64,000 bases of DNA, from the NCBI GenBank assembly GCA_016716225.1, contig JADJWT010000001.1, forward strand, positions 2,056,501 through 2,120,500, given 5' to 3'. This document shows, piece by piece, positions 46,150-55,267 of the stretch (position 1 is its first letter; each line of letters starts with the position of its first letter). The position numbers and the translations under genes were made by a program. The notes under the pieces were generated by a model. The model had not been told where the DNA came from. It ran no database searches and worked only from the letters and a program-made list of their open reading frames with translations. Origin of the DNA: Ignavibacteriota bacterium. Lineage in GTDB: Bacteria; Bacteroidota; Ignavibacteria; Ignavibacteriales; Melioribacteraceae.

Positions 46150-46704
46150 ATGATTAGATTTATGATATTTACAATTTCTTATTTTCTTTCCGTAAATACT
46201 TTTTTCTCACAGAACCTATTTAATAATCAATGTGATTCAAGTGAAATTTTAGGAAAAAGATATATAGTAGGAGGAGGAATAGGAATAAAATATTTATTTC
46301 CCAATTCTCAAAATAAAACCATAGATAATAACACATCACTTTCAAGTTTATTTGAATTCGGTTTTCTTCTGGGGGAATCCCGTAAAAATGTTGTAGGCGT
46401 TGAGTTAAAGACTTATTCTTATAAACATAGAATAAAAGGTGAATATAAGCCCGCATTATATTATATAACTATATTTTATAGACACCCATATCAGCTTTTA
46501 AATAATTTTTACTTATCGCCTGAAATAGGAGTTACAGTTTTTTCAAATAATCTCTATATGTTACTATCAACACCTCTTTCTTTACAGGTTGAATATAATT
46601 ATAGAAATATTGGATTTTTTGTGAAAAATACAATTTTTATTAATCTAGATTATTTAGCATACTTCCCTTTAACAACAAATGTAGGAGTTAATATTAAACT
46701 ATGA
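46150..46704 (+). CDS. Predicted outer-membrane beta-barrel protein
   Basis: A 184-aa protein with a signal peptide (FMIFTISYFLSVNTFFSQ) and alternating strands typical of a small barrel: VGGGIGIKYLFPNS, LFEFGFLLGESRKN, YYITIFYRHPYQLL, ending in TTNVGVNIKL with a terminal aromatic-rich pattern. No enzyme motif. Its stop overlaps the ATG of the secreted phospholipase-like gene by 4 bp, so the two are co-expressed and the barrel may help place that protein. Confidence 0.6.
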   Translation: MIRFMIFTISYFLSVNTFFSQNLFNNQCDSSEILGKRYIVGGGIGIKYLFPNSQNKTIDNNTSLSSLFEFGFLLGESRKNVVGVELKTYSYKHRIKGEYKPALYYITIFYRHPYQLLNNFYLSPEIGVTVFSNNLYMLLSTPLSLQVEYNYRNIGFFVKNTIFINLDYLAYFPLTTNVGVNIKL

Positions 46705-49211
46705 AGAAAAAACCCTTAATACTTTCTGTAGAAACTATTTTCTTTATTATTTTACTTTTTAACATATCTAATTTTGGACATTCTCAAAGAACCCACCAAT
46801 ATGCCGTAAGAGAGGCCTATAAATTACTAGAGAAGCATTATAGAGGTTCTGTCCCTGATATAAAAAATAATTTAGGAAACACGCAAACTGGAAATTTTAA
46901 TGGACATTTTCCACTTGATAATGGTACTCCCTGGACGGATGGAAAAATTGTGGCAGGTGCATTTCGTGAGGACGAAGAAGATGTTATTTATCACATCGGT
47001 GAATCTATTGGAGATGTTTCTAGATACGCATGGGCTTCAGTATCTCACTTTTGGAATGCCGATGATGGACCAAATGCTCTTACAAACCTTTCTTTTCTTG
47101 CTGGGTCCGATCCTAAGCCGAATGCCTATCAAAAAATAATGACTTATGCAACAAGTGGAAATGGAATATATATAATGGTATTATGTCGTTTGCCGGGGAA
47201 AGTGTGGGGTACTGCAAATTTATATATAAAATATAACTCTCTACCTGATTTATATAAAAATCGTAATTTATACATAACCAGAGCTGAATATTTGGGACAA
47301 GGTTCTACGAACTATAATCCAGCCTTAAAATTGGAAAACAGCTATTTTAGCAATGGAGTGCTTCAAGATTTAATAAATATAATTAGTTGGGAAGTCTTGG
47401 GACGCATGACACATCTAATTGCTGATATGTCAGTCCCAGCCCATGTTCATAATGATGACCATGCTGGAGGAGATGGTTATGAAGATTATATGGGACATGG
47501 TGTAGACGATCCTTTGCCCTCTGCTACAACTTACTGGGACGCGAATAGGGTGTTTAATGCTTTTGGGAATATTATGAACCCTTATGTAAGTTATGAGGGT
47601 CCACTTTATCACCTTATGTATACAGTAAATCAACTTGCTGATCATTTTGCTAGCAATGATGCTAACGGAGATGATACCTTTGATCATAATAATAATGAAC
47701 TGGAGCAATATTATCCTTACGGTATTGGTCCTACAACAAAAGCACAAGTCAATCAGGGATCAACCACAAATTATAATAATATTAGGAATGCAACATTTCC
47801 TCATTCAATAAGAGCAATAGCAGGTTTATTCCATTGGTTTGTTACAGAGTCCAATTTACAAATAATAACACCAAGTTATGTTATCAATCCCACGGTAAGA
47901 AACGTAGGAACCGTCTACGGTGGATACGCTCAAATCCCAGGGTCATTTAGTATATACAATAATGGACAAATACCAATTCAAATAAAGGTTAAGACAACCA
48001 ATCCTCTATATGATCTTGATATTTCTACTACACCTAAAGACTATGAGAAAACAATTTCCCTTGCTCCGTGGCAAACACATACTATTAATTATCACGCAGT
48101 TGCACCTTTATATGCTGGCTCTTTTACGGAAGTGATTACTATTGATGCAATAGACTATAACATACATAAAACACATACTATTATTGGAACTGTACCTATT
48201 CCAGATTTTTGCTTTGCAGAGACCAATAGAATGATGCTCTCTCCTGAGGAACAATTGTTTGACGAAGCATTTTTGGATTCTTTTTATGAGCTTGATACAC
48301 TAGATGCTATGGAAAAAGTAAAACTTAAACCGAAAGACAAGATGAAATTTGCTTATGAAATGTTTGAGCTCCCTGAGACTGAGTTGGTAAGCAATGTTTG
48401 TATGCAAAGCATTAAAACCTATCCCAATACAGAAATGGATATGGCTTTTTATGCATTAAATGTATTATGGGAATCAGCGCTGGAAGAGCCTTCTTCCAAA
48501 GATTATGATATTAAAGATTTTATAAAATATCTTAAGAAACTTGCGAAGGAAAAGAAAAAATATCGTGTTTATGGTTATGGAGAGTTAATTTTATCATTAA
48601 TTGAAGAGGAAGAACGTTTAGAAAAATTAACTAATGTGTATAATAACTATTCTGATCAACCGTTGGCGGAAATATCATTGTTTTATCAGTTCATTTATTA
48701 TTTTATTCAAAAAGATGATATAGCAACAGCCAAATCACTGATCAATCAAATGGATAAGGAATTTAAATATTCCAAATATACCTATCAAGCTCATATGATT
48801 TTAGAGGATGTAGGATTCACTTTAGAAGGCTTAAAAGATTTAATTGATAAAAATGATGAACTCTATTACGAAAAACCATCATTAGCAAAGAAAAATATTA
48901 AAAATCTATTAGAAAAAGAAAATATAGTTCCCAACGAATATTTGTTATCTCAAAATTATCCAAATCCATTTAATCCAATAACTTCAATTAGCTATTCAAT
49001 TCCCGACAATTTACAAGTAAGTTTAAAAGTTTATAATTCCATGGGACAACTTGTTAAAACATTGGTGTCAAGAGATAAACTTGCTGGAACATATAATATT
49101 GTTTGGGATTCAACAAATGAATCTGGGAATATTGTTTCTAGTGGAACTTATATTTATGTGTTGACAACACCCAATAAGGTATTATCAAATAAAATGATTT
49201 TATTGAAATAA
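46701..49211 (+). CDS. Secreted zinc phospholipase C/nuclease-like protein with C-terminal sorting domain
   Basis: An 836-aa protein with a signal peptide ending near FGHSQ, then a phospholipase-C/P1-nuclease-like part: RTHQYAVREAYKLLEKHYRG, and near residue 235 RMTHLIADMSVPAHVHNDDH followed by GYEDYMGHG; the His/Asp residues fit trinuclear zinc ligands. A beta-sandwich linker follows, then helices, and the C-terminal ~85 residues are a FlgD-like sorting domain (SQNYPNPFNPITSISYSIPD, GTYNIVWDSTNESG, SSGTYIYVL) used for type IX-like secretion in this group. Probably exported and attached to the cell surface. Substrate unknown. Confidence 0.75.
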   Translation: MKKKPLILSVETIFFIILLFNISNFGHSQRTHQYAVREAYKLLEKHYRGSVPDIKNNLGNTQTGNFNGHFPLDNGTPWTDGKIVAGAFREDEEDVIYHIGESIGDVSRYAWASVSHFWNADDGPNALTNLSFLAGSDPKPNAYQKIMTYATSGNGIYIMVLCRLPGKVWGTANLYIKYNSLPDLYKNRNLYITRAEYLGQGSTNYNPALKLENSYFSNGVLQDLINIISWEVLGRMTHLIADMSVPAHVHNDDHAGGDGYEDYMGHGVDDPLPSATTYWDANRVFNAFGNIMNPYVSYEGPLYHLMYTVNQLADHFASNDANGDDTFDHNNNELEQYYPYGIGPTTKAQVNQGSTTNYNNIRNATFPHSIRAIAGLFHWFVTESNLQIITPSYVINPTVRNVGTVYGGYAQIPGSFSIYNNGQIPIQIKVKTTNPLYDLDISTTPKDYEKTISLAPWQTHTINYHAVAPLYAGSFTEVITIDAIDYNIHKTHTIIGTVPIPDFCFAETNRMMLSPEEQLFDEAFLDSFYELDTLDAMEKVKLKPKDKMKFAYEMFELPETELVSNVCMQSIKTYPNTEMDMAFYALNVLWESALEEPSSKDYDIKDFIKYLKKLAKEKKKYRVYGYGELILSLIEEEERLEKLTNVYNNYSDQPLAEISLFYQFIYYFIQKDDIATAKSLINQMDKEFKYSKYTYQAHMILEDVGFTLEGLKDLIDKNDELYYEKPSLAKKNIKNLLEKENIVPNEYLLSQNYPNPFNPITSISYSIPDNLQVSLKVYNSMGQLVKTLVSRDKLAGTYNIVWDSTNESGNIVSSGTYIYVLTTPNKVLSNKMILLK

Positions 49212-49228
49212 AATGATTTTATTGAAAT
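49191..49228 (+). repeat. 19-bp tandem duplication at a gene end
   Basis: AAAATGATTTTATTGAAAT occurs twice head to tail, with a third partial copy that supplies the ATG of the next gene. The first copy encodes the last residues (KMILLK) of the secreted protein. Confidence 0.9.
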
Positions 49229-49231
49229 AAA

Positions 49232-49891
49232 ATGTATTTGATAAATTTAATGGGGCTATTTATAGCCCCTCTTATACTCTTTTATAACAGTATTTTATCT
49301 AGTACGATTGATGATACACAATTATTAATTCTCAATAACAAAAAAATTATTATTCAAGCCGCAGAGGCTTTTGATATTAATCCAACCTATCTAGCCTCAA
49401 TTATTTATACAGAAAGAAGCTTAAACTATGATTGGACAGACGATGTTTTTGACAAAGCATTGGCTCTGGTTGGCAAAAATAGTTCAATAGGCTTTTGTCA
49501 AGTTAAACTCAAAACAGCATACTTTATTGAACGTCAATTAGCAGATTCTAATAGTATTTTCTATCCTGGAAATAAATATAAAAATATCCTCAAGGTTAAT
49601 AATAATCCCTATAAAATAATTGAATATTTACAAGTTGATTCACTAAATATATATTACGCAGCAGCATACTTAAGAATTATACAAAGTTTTTGGTCAATGT
49701 CGGGGTTTTCTATCGATAATAAACCAGAAATTATTGGTTCATTATACCAACTTGGTTTATTTAGAGAAAATGGTGAGCCCAGGGAACCACATTTTAATCC
49801 CCAAGAGAATAATTTTGGAAAGACGGTGTTGGCTTCTTTATATTTATTTTCTGATTTCAGTCGGAACGGTCAAAATTTTATTTTTAAGTAA
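49232..49891 (+). CDS. Lysozyme/transglycosylase-like exported protein
   Basis: A 219-aa protein with an N-terminal export segment (LMGLFIAPLILFYNSIL). It contains AAEAFDINPTYLASIIYTER with the candidate catalytic Glu, then SSIGFCQVKLKTAYFIE, the S-x-G-x-x-Q-x-K/T pattern of SLT-type lytic transglycosylases, and YYAAAYLRIIQSFW. It probably cuts peptidoglycan. Its ATG lies within the duplicated 19-bp segment, 20 bp after the previous stop. 49892-50115 has no gene. Confidence 0.6.
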   Translation: MYLINLMGLFIAPLILFYNSILSSTIDDTQLLILNNKKIIIQAAEAFDINPTYLASIIYTERSLNYDWTDDVFDKALALVGKNSSIGFCQVKLKTAYFIERQLADSNSIFYPGNKYKNILKVNNNPYKIIEYLQVDSLNIYYAAAYLRIIQSFWSMSGFSIDNKPEIIGSLYQLGLFRENGEPREPHFNPQENNFGKTVLASLYLFSDFSRNGQNFIFK

Positions 49892-50115
49892 TAAAAAAAT
49901 CTATGTCTTAGAAATTTTCCATAAAACTAAAGATTTACGGAATAATAAGAGTGGTATAGAGTTAAATTTCTATATCCACACAAAAAATTATTTTTTCTTT
50001 TTTGATGATTCCAAAACAGTTGTTTTTGGATGGCTTTTTGCGTAACCTTTAGTAACATATTTGCCACTTATAGCACTTCGTGCTTTTGATCCTGAATTTC
50101 CTTTCGATTTTGACA

Positions 50116-50487
50116 CTATATACCTCGAAAGAATTTATTAATTAGTCCTTTAAGTGAAAAATGCGATTTGTTTTTAACCCAAATTATTTTACTATTTTTT
50201 ACAAAGAAATGACTTTTACAACCTTTATTTCGCCATATTGAAGGGGAGACAGATATTCTATCATTAAAAAATTTTACTTTCCAATGAGGTTTATCAAACT
50301 CAACCAAGCTTAGTTTAATTAGTTCATTACAACCGCAAGGACATTTCATTTCTAGGAAATCAAAATTTGATTCATATCCAATTAAACAAATTGTATTCTT
50401 ACTAACATTTTCCTGAAAATCATCACAAATATTATAACTATATTTTTTTTTAAATAATTTAATAAACCATTTTTTAATCTTTATCAT
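50116..50487 (-). CDS. DUF6527 protein of the ubiquitin-like operon
   Basis: A 123-aa protein with a basic start, the cluster MKCPCGCNELIKLSL (Cys 49, 51, 53), PHWKV, ISVSPSIWRNKGCKSHFFVK and KIIWV. This is the DUF6527 pattern; the cysteines and the GC-x-SHF block probably bind zinc. The family is recurrently encoded with bacterial ubiquitin-like conjugation genes, where a processing-protease role has been proposed. It overlaps the E1 gene by 14 bp, so it belongs to the same operon. Confidence 0.8.
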   Translation of the reverse strand: MIKIKKWFIKLFKKKYSYNICDDFQENVSKNTICLIGYESNFDFLEMKCPCGCNELIKLSLVEFDKPHWKVKFFNDRISVSPSIWRNKGCKSHFFVKNSKIIWVKNKSHFSLKGLINKFFRGI

Positions 50488-51892
50488 TTGGTTTCTCCAT
50501 TTTAGAAAAAACAGGCATATCTAGTAGAGGATACATATCACCCCTGCCCACATATTTGTTAAAAATGTTAATCTGATTAAAAGATGTTTCATCATTATAA
50601 ACTAAACTCCAATCACAAAAATTAAAGCTTGTCGAAGCATAATTACTATTCTCCTCATACCTATATTGGTGAATCCTTGCAAGAAAATCATTTATAGCTA
50701 AAGCTGAGATTTGGTTATTTATTGAAATTACAGCAGGTTTTTCAACATCAATGCCTTTAATATATTTTTCTTTGATTTGCTTTTGATATTCTTTAGGATC
50801 TGTTCTAAATAGATCTGCACTATATAAACCATTTAATGTATAAACATTACGACTTTGTAAAGTTGATTTTCCAGGTTGTAGATAATGAACAGTTCCTACA
50901 ATATTTTCAATACCACCATTCCCATCAGAAACTAATTTTACACCTAAATCAAAAAAAGGTAATAAGTAAAAATTAGAAATCCTATTAAGTAGGTGCCTTC
51001 CATCAATTGAATCCATGCAACCAAACAATATATCAGAATTAGCAACTTCATTTACAACATTGTAATTGTATAAATTGGAATGAAAAGCTTTTACCTTTGT
51101 TCCTGTTTTCATATTTTTGATGGCTTTTTCAAAAACAAAAACTTTTGGTGTTGAAGCAACAACATCATTATAAAATGAATTAACTATCCTATTTAAATTT
51201 CTTAATTCAATAATATCTGGATCAACTAAGATTAATTCTCCTACACCTAATCTAGCTAATTGTTCAATAATAAAACTTCCAGTTCCTGAACAACCAATAA
51301 CTGCAATTTTTAATTTCTTTAGTTTACTAAAAGTCCCTTCACCAAAGGCTTGTCGATGGCTTAAAGCAAAATCATCATCGTTTTCAGAATATTTTTCTTC
51401 AGAGGATAATAATTCAATATTATTACCTATTTTATTTATTTTGCTAATATTAAGAAATTGTCCATTTTGTAGTACTATTCGACCGATTATTTTACCATCA
51501 GAAAACATTATAAGACTACCATGTTTATTATCAGAATCTAACCAATTATAGATTTGCGGAAAAAGTTTTTTATCAGACTCATCATCTATTTCTGAAAAAT
51601 TAGAATATATTTTATCATGGTTATGGATTTTAAAAACAGATAATTTTTTCTTTTCGGCTTCTTCTAAAATAGGTTTTAAAAAATCGGTTGACCATTTAAC
51701 TTTTACATTAGTTCTCAAAAGATATTCTTCAAAAGGAATGGAAAAAATTTTATGTACAAAAAATTTTTCAGTATCAGAATAACTATGGCAACCACAAAGA
51801 ATTATAGAAACAGCTTCTTTATTATCACCAGAAAATAGGTGTTTTTTAATATTATCGTGTTGAGAATCTGTGAGATTAAATGCAATATTCAC
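50474..51892 (-). CDS. JAMM peptidase-E1 (ThiF) fusion
   Basis: A 472-aa protein in two parts. The N-terminal JAMM/JAB domain has the full metal motif H-x-H-x7-S-x2-D (HNHDKIYSNFSEID, near residue 90). The E1 adenylation domain (about 180-470) has IGCSGTGSFIIEQLARLGVG, LVDPDIIELRNLNR and GCMDSIDGR. In E1 enzymes of this type the thioester Cys normally lies after the VHYLQPG segment; here that stretch reads GKSTLQSRNVYTLNG, with Ser/Thr and no Cys. It would activate the Ubl and trim or remove it. It lies 6 bp from the Ubl-E2 gene. Confidence 0.88.
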   Translation of the reverse strand: MNIAFNLTDSQHDNIKKHLFSGDNKEAVSIILCGCHSYSDTEKFFVHKIFSIPFEEYLLRTNVKVKWSTDFLKPILEEAEKKKLSVFKIHNHDKIYSNFSEIDDESDKKLFPQIYNWLDSDNKHGSLIMFSDGKIIGRIVLQNGQFLNISKINKIGNNIELLSSEEKYSENDDDFALSHRQAFGEGTFSKLKKLKIAVIGCSGTGSFIIEQLARLGVGELILVDPDIIELRNLNRIVNSFYNDVVASTPKVFVFEKAIKNMKTGTKVKAFHSNLYNYNVVNEVANSDILFGCMDSIDGRHLLNRISNFYLLPFFDLGVKLVSDGNGGIENIVGTVHYLQPGKSTLQSRNVYTLNGLYSADLFRTDPKEYQKQIKEKYIKGIDVEKPAVISINNQISALAINDFLARIHQYRYEENSNYASTSFNFCDWSLVYNDETSFNQINIFNKYVGRGDMYPLLDMPVFSKMEKPNDKD

Positions 51893-51898
51893 TTTATA

Positions 51899-52615
51899 TT
51901 ATCCCTTTTTTAATTCATTTTTAAGCCATTCGTTTACTAGTAACAAGTGAGTTGAAATATCATCAATTCCAGGTCGCCAAGGATTATTTCCAGTTCGGTG
52001 GCGTGACCATCTCTGCCATACTTTACCATCAAAAGAATCAATTGCAATTGCTTTTATTTCAACATTATCATTTCTTGAAAGGGGAGGATTCAAATATACC
52101 ATATCAATTTGTGAATCGGGATAACTTGCCTCGATTCGTAAATTCAAATCAACCTTTTCGACATTATAACCAACGGGAATAGGATAGTCATAAAAAACTA
52201 TCCTTTTTAAATTATTTTCAATTACAGTTTCCCAATTAAGTTGTAGCAAAGAAAGATTTTCTAAATCTGATTCTGGCAAGTCAAACATGCGCCGAAGACT
52301 CCCCCGGCCTTCAGTTTGATCTAAGGGCAAGGTGACAAATCTTTCCACTCCGGGAAAAGTGAAATCTACTTCTTCATCAAGGGTGATTCTCTTGGTAAAA
52401 CCACCATGCAATTTCTGGTAAAGTGCATGTTGTTCTATTGGAGTTTTATTAGCTAATTCTAACAGCTCTCTACCCGACATGTGGTCTATAGAAACGGTGT
52501 AAAGAGTTTTATCAATTCGTATACGGTATTTTTTCCCTTTCGGAATAGGTCTGTTTGATTTTGAATATTCTTCAATATCAATAATTTCTTCTTCTCTTAT
52601 TTGATCCCCAGACAT
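51899..52615 (-). CDS. Ubiquitin-like-E2 fusion (multiubiquitin + Prok-E2)
   Basis: A 238-aa protein. Residues about 27-100 match the bacterial multiubiquitin beta-grasp domain (KKYRIRIDKTLYTVSIDHMS, ELLELANK, VERFVTLPLDQTEG). Residues about 110-238 match the Prok-E2_E family (VFYDYPIPVGYNVEKVDLNL, YPDSQIDMVYLNPPLS, KVWQRWSRHRTGNNPWRPGI, THLLLVNEWL). There is no cysteine anywhere in the protein, so it cannot form the usual thioester. First gene of the operon, read from the divergent promoter at 52616-52735. Confidence 0.88.
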   Translation of the reverse strand: MSGDQIREEEIIDIEEYSKSNRPIPKGKKYRIRIDKTLYTVSIDHMSGRELLELANKTPIEQHALYQKLHGGFTKRITLDEEVDFTFPGVERFVTLPLDQTEGRGSLRRMFDLPESDLENLSLLQLNWETVIENNLKRIVFYDYPIPVGYNVEKVDLNLRIEASYPDSQIDMVYLNPPLSRNDNVEIKAIAIDSFDGKVWQRWSRHRTGNNPWRPGIDDISTHLLLVNEWLKNELKKG

Positions 52616-52659
52616 TATATGTCTCCTTTTTAGGTGTTATACAAATGTTGCACAAAAGA

Positions 52660-52678
52660 TACAATAAAAAATATTGTA
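52660..52678. promoter_or_regulatory. Inverted repeat operator 1
   Basis: TACAATA-AAAAA-TATTGTA in the gap between the divergent ubiquitin-like operon and the XRE regulator gene. Likely bound by that regulator. Confidence 0.65.
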
Positions 52679-52693
52679 TTGCAAGTAATACTT

Positions 52694-52713
52694 TTGTATT
52701 TTGTATAATACAA
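52694..52713. promoter_or_regulatory. Inverted repeat operator 2, overlapping a -10 box
   Basis: Arms TTGTATT and AATACAA around TTGTAT. A TATAAT box (52704-52709) for the rightward XRE gene lies inside it, so binding should block that promoter. Confidence 0.65.
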
Positions 52714-52735
52714 ACAAATAAAATGGAGGCAAAGT

Positions 52736-53074
52736 ATGAGTTCTCAATTAGATACTGAGAAACTCGCAACCATGTTAAAAACAAAAAGGGGGACATTAGG
52801 GCTCAGAGGTTTAGCTTATGAAATTGGGGGAGTAAGTGCTTCAACTCTGTCAAGAATTGAACAAGGTAAGCTTCCCGATATTGATACTTTCCTAAAAGTA
52901 TGTGAATGGTTGGAAGTATCACCAGATTTTTTTAGTAAAAATAAAAAGGGAGATTATAACACAAAAGAAAAAGTAGTTGCACATCTTCGAGCTGATAAAA
53001 ATTTATCACAAGAAACAGCAGAAGCAATAATACATATGATTAAAATGGCTTATAACACTAAAGTAGGATATTAA
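52736..53074 (+). CDS. XRE-family regulator
   Basis: A 112-aa protein with an XRE-type HTH at residues about 7-65: LATMLKTKRGTLGLRGLAYE, IGGVSASTLSRIEQGKLPDI, LKVCEWLEVSPDFF. The tail is short and helical. It is coded divergently from the ubiquitin-like operon and overlaps the ImmA gene by 1 bp. By analogy with XRE/ImmA pairs, it represses until the peptidase removes it. RBS GGAGG. Confidence 0.85.
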   Translation: MSSQLDTEKLATMLKTKRGTLGLRGLAYEIGGVSASTLSRIEQGKLPDIDTFLKVCEWLEVSPDFFSKNKKGDYNTKEKVVAHLRADKNLSQETAEAIIHMIKMAYNTKVGY

Positions 53075-53676
53075 TGAAAGGAAATACATTAAGAAGAGGT
53101 TTTAAAGCTTGGGCGGATGATAAAGCTATAGAATATAGGAAGAAATTAAATCTATATTATTATGATCCCTTACCTGCAAAAAAATTGGCGACTCTTTTTG
53201 ATGTATTATTAATAACTCCAGATAAATTATTACATGACAATCCAAAATATTTATCAATTCTAAGCCAGAACGGATCATCAGAGTGGTCAGCAATAACTGT
53301 AAGAAACCAAGAAAACAAATATGTTGTGGTCCATAACCAAAAACATTCAAAGTCAAGACAAGAAAGTAATATAATGCATGAACTTGCTCATATTATTTGT
53401 AATCATGAACCAGAAGAATTTGAAGCAAGAGAAAACTTCCCTTTTCAATTTTTAAGAAATTACAATACGAATCAGGAAGAAGAAGCAAAATGGCTAGGTG
53501 CTTGTTTGCAGTTACCAAGAAAAGCTTTAGAGTGGTCATTTAAACAAGGTATGAATGAAACAGATATTGTTGATTTCTATAATGCTAGTAGTAGTATGGT
53601 TAAATTTAGAATAAACACAACAGGAATTAAATATCAATTTTCTAGGTATAAAAATAAACTGAAAAAATTATCCTAG
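53074..53676 (+). CDS. ImmA/IrrE-type metallopeptidase
   Basis: A 200-aa protein with the zinc peptidase motif MHELAHIICNHEPEEFEARE (about residues 104-120) and a following EEAKWLGACLQLPR block that holds the third ligand. Peptidases of this family cut their cognate XRE repressor. The XRE-ImmA pair next to a ubiquitin-like operon is probably its regulatory switch. Confidence 0.85.
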   Translation: MKGNTLRRGFKAWADDKAIEYRKKLNLYYYDPLPAKKLATLFDVLLITPDKLLHDNPKYLSILSQNGSSEWSAITVRNQENKYVVVHNQKHSKSRQESNIMHELAHIICNHEPEEFEARENFPFQFLRNYNTNQEEEAKWLGACLQLPRKALEWSFKQGMNETDIVDFYNASSSMVKFRINTTGIKYQFSRYKNKLKKLS

Positions 53677-53695
53677 ATATTTCCCAAATAATTTT

Positions 53696-53728
53696 AAAGC
53701 GTGGACACAAAAAATTGTTCCACGCTTT
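53696..53728. terminator. Bidirectional terminator
   Basis: Stem AAAGCGTGGA and TCCACGCTTT around an A-rich loop, between convergent genes. Confidence 0.85.
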
Positions 53729-53740
53729 ATGAGAAAATTT

Positions 53741-54253
53741 CTATTTAACAAATATTAACTTAGCAGATTTTTCAAAATGTTGATTGTTTTTTAGAGTAGT
53801 TGCTTCAAATCTATAAATATAAATACCACTTGCTACTCTTGCACCATTACTATTCGTACCATCCCACATAATCTTATACTTACCGACATATTGAATATCT
53901 GATGTCAATGTTTTGACCAATTCGCCCATAATATCATATATAATTAATTTTACATTTGCATCTTGAGGTAGTGAATATTCAATTGTTGTAGTTGGATTAA
54001 ATGGGTTGGGGTAAGCCCCATTTAAGATTATTTCATTTTCATCGCTTTTTATTAAAACATCTTTTTTTTCTAAACCTTCATATATGTTTAAAGTTTGAGT
54101 TTTGTTACCAATATACGCTATTTCATAAATAGAATTTATCGTATTTAATACGGCTACCGATGATGTTTTTGTTATAAGCTCTTTAAAAATAGTATTTGCA
54201 TTGTTAATATCGTCATACTTAAAAATTAAATCATTAGCATAATTTATTCTTAA
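53741..54253 (-). pseudogene. C-terminal part of a secreted sorting-domain protein
   Basis: On the minus strand the frame is open from 54253 to the stop at 53741 (about 170 residues). It holds VLNTINSIYEIAYIGNKTQT, NGAYPNPFNPTTTIEYSLPQ, MGELVKTLTSDIQY, KIMWDGTNSNGARVASGIYI: a FlgD-like C-terminal sorting domain plus the end of the preceding domain. The frame runs straight into the edge of a deleted IS element at 54254, and no N-terminal part is visible beyond it. Confidence 0.85.
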
Positions 54254-54441
54254 TTTGACCTGCCCCCGATAAATGTACCAATGATTAAGTCAGATCTATA
54301 CTCTTACCTTCCGTATGCATTACTTCTGCTTCTCGCAATTTATTTATGATTTGTTCTGTTGTAAATTTGACCTTTCCCATATTTTTTCTCCTTTTGATCC
54401 TAATATACAAACTGGATCACTTTTTGGGGGGCATGTCAATT
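54254..54441 (-). mobile_element. Deleted IS3-type element (188 bp)
   Basis: Ends are imperfect inverted repeats: TTGACCTGCCCCC on the left and, read on the other strand, TTGACATGCCCCCC on the right. Inside, on the minus strand, the start of an OrfA transposase is readable (MGKVKFTTEQIINKLREAEV) and then jumps to the far end. A short deletion derivative that moved by help of a full-size copy elsewhere. Its insertion cut the sorting-domain protein. Confidence 0.8.
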
Positions 54442-54637
54442 GGGGGCAACATAAACTGTTCTCCAACTCATGGATAATAAATCTCTCTAACAAATAATAA
54501 ACGATTCTATAACTAAATTATTTTGGATTTGCTATTCTGTAATTCAATATTTATTAATTAACGAAACAAATTTATAATTCTACCACATTATTACTTGAAT
54601 AAAGTTAAAATTTAGAATAATCTTAGTGGAAAGAGTG

Positions 54638-54937
54638 ATGGAAAACAAACTAGTATTGATGGAAAGAGATACCCTCTATACTCTAATCAAACAAGCTTTG
54701 AATGAAGTTTTAATAGAAAACCAAAAAATAAAAACTAAAAAAGAACTTATGAATTTTAAGGAAACATGTGAATTCTTAGGAATTCATCCATCCACATTAA
54801 ACAAATGGAAAGCAAACAATAAAATCCCTTATAAAAGGCTAGGTAAAAGAATATTCTTTCAGAGAGAAGAAATACTTAAATCACTTAAAGAATCTAATTA
54901 CTATAAACTAAAAAAGATTTACAGTCAATATAATTGA
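54638..54937 (+). CDS. Excisionase/MerR-like HTH protein
   Basis: A 99-aa protein: MNFKETCEFLGIHPSTLNKW, then KANNKIPYKRLGKRIFFQRE, the DNA-binding HTH_17 (excisionase-like) domain. I used the ATG at 54638, which has the RBS GGAAAGAG, in place of the GTG four codons upstream. It stands alone, 460 bp from the integrase; it could be an excisionase or a regulator from an earlier element. 54938-55233 is AT-rich with no gene. Confidence 0.75.
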   Translation: MENKLVLMERDTLYTLIKQALNEVLIENQKIKTKKELMNFKETCEFLGIHPSTLNKWKANNKIPYKRLGKRIFFQREEILKSLKESNYYKLKKIYSQYN

Positions 54938-55233
54938 CATAATAATTTTCATATCTCACTTCACGAACATCAAATTATCCTTAATTTTATAACAATAAAA
55001 AATATTGCTAACCAAATTTTTTTTTCAAAAATTAAAATTATTTTAAAAATTTTTTTTCTATCATTGATTTTTTATAGTTATTGTAAGTTGTTGCAAACAA
55101 AAAAAATCATGGTTCATTTGAATATTATGTGAATTAAAACTCAGCTTATGAACAAATTAAGATAATTGTATAATTAAATACGAAAGGAAAAAACATAAAA
55201 ATTTTGTAAAATCGTGTGTAGTAATTGTGTAGA

Positions 55234-55264
55234 TAAAAAATAAGCCCTTATAAAATAAGGGCTT
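55234..55264 (-). terminator. Terminator of the interrupted tRNA-Met
   Basis: Stem AAGCCCTTAT and ATAAGGGCTT, with a T-run on the minus strand. It lies directly downstream of the tRNA 3' fragment, so it is that tRNA's own terminator. Confidence 0.75.
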
Positions 55265-55267
55265 TAG

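Noticed and set aside
47430..47747. Minus-strand frame inside the phospholipase-like gene
   Set aside because: It lies opposite conserved zinc-ligand coding sequence and has no RBS or recognisable protein.
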